In this document: positions 14,897-15,072 of the stretch, one piece after another
How positions within the stretch are numbered: the stretch's first letter is position 1
Layout of the letters: the number at the start of each line of letters is the position of its first letter
Assembly (NCBI GenBank): GCA_964465065.1
Contig: CAYXHZ010000071.1
Span: forward strand, 1-15,072
Direction of reading: 5' to 3'
DNA length: 15,072 nucleotides
DNA from: CAYMND01 sp964465065
GTDB lineage: Bacteria > Acidobacteriota > Aminicenantia > UBA2199
Notes under the pieces: generated by a model
The model's input: only the letters and a program-made list of their open reading frames with translations
Databases searched by the model: none
What the model was told of the DNA's origin: nothing
Made by a program: the position numbers and the translations under genes

Positions 14897-15072
14897 GGTT
14901 TTTGGTCTCTCCGCTGGATGCGGTGCCTCGAGCAGAGTGCCCGACATCGCCGAAGGCTATGAAAAACGACGATAAAATTCCTCTTCATCACCTGGCACAA
15001 TTGTTTTTTTTCAGCCGATTCTGGATCCAATAAAAAAATGCGATTGAAAGGGTTACCGTCGATGACGGCCGT

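Noticed and set aside
14993..15008. TGGCAC followed by a T run, resembling a sigma-54 promoter on +
   Set aside because: The -24 GG is present but the required -12 GC ten bases later is replaced by TT, so the key element is missing.

Overview
The window is about 15 kb of GC-rich bacterial chromosome, densely coded, with strong purine-rich ribosome binding sites and many 4-20 base gene overlaps. The gene set (large PiT phosphate carrier with a PhoU-like tail, GAF/sigma-54 activator, SerC, Bat operon, FolP) suggests a Gram-negative anaerobe or microaerophile. My best guess is a deltaproteobacterial (Desulfuromonadales-like) genome. No rRNA or other phylogenetic marker is present, so this is an inference.

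Left half, all on the + strand. A PiT-family phosphate transporter (26-2293) is followed 4 bases later by a sigma-54-dependent activator with an N-terminal GAF-like domain (2298-3773). A 465-base non-coding gap follows, holding a strong GC-rich hairpin terminator (4002-4030) and weak promoter matches. Next is serC (4239-5309), with a near-ideal ribosome binding site. A 17-base-pair hairpin (5319-5356) separates serC from a compact Bat ('Bacteroides aerotolerance') cluster: one VWA membrane protein (5381-6397), BatC TPR protein (6376-6972), BatD (6969-8741) and BatE (8738-9487), each overlapping the next. folP (9498-10325) follows after 10 bases and is probably the last gene of the transcript.

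Right half, all on the - strand and convergent with folP. Reading in the direction of transcription from the right edge: a SAM methyltransferase (14896-14234), an MBL-fold hydrolase (14222-13461), an aldo/keto reductase (13413-12457), then a tightly overlapping four-gene unit of OsmC-like protein (12396-11959), cupin (11962-11603), second MBL-fold hydrolase (11625-10933) and GNAT acetyltransferase (10952-10422). The four-gene unit has its own plausible sigma-70 promoter (12415-12443). This block looks like an accessory set of stress or detoxification enzymes.

I saw no tRNA, rRNA, CRISPR array, insertion sequence or phage gene. Most of the window is recognisable. The parts worth a second look are the PiT/activator pair, the one-VWA Bat cluster attached to folP and preceded by a strong hairpin, and the overlapping OsmC-cupin-MBL-GNAT unit.
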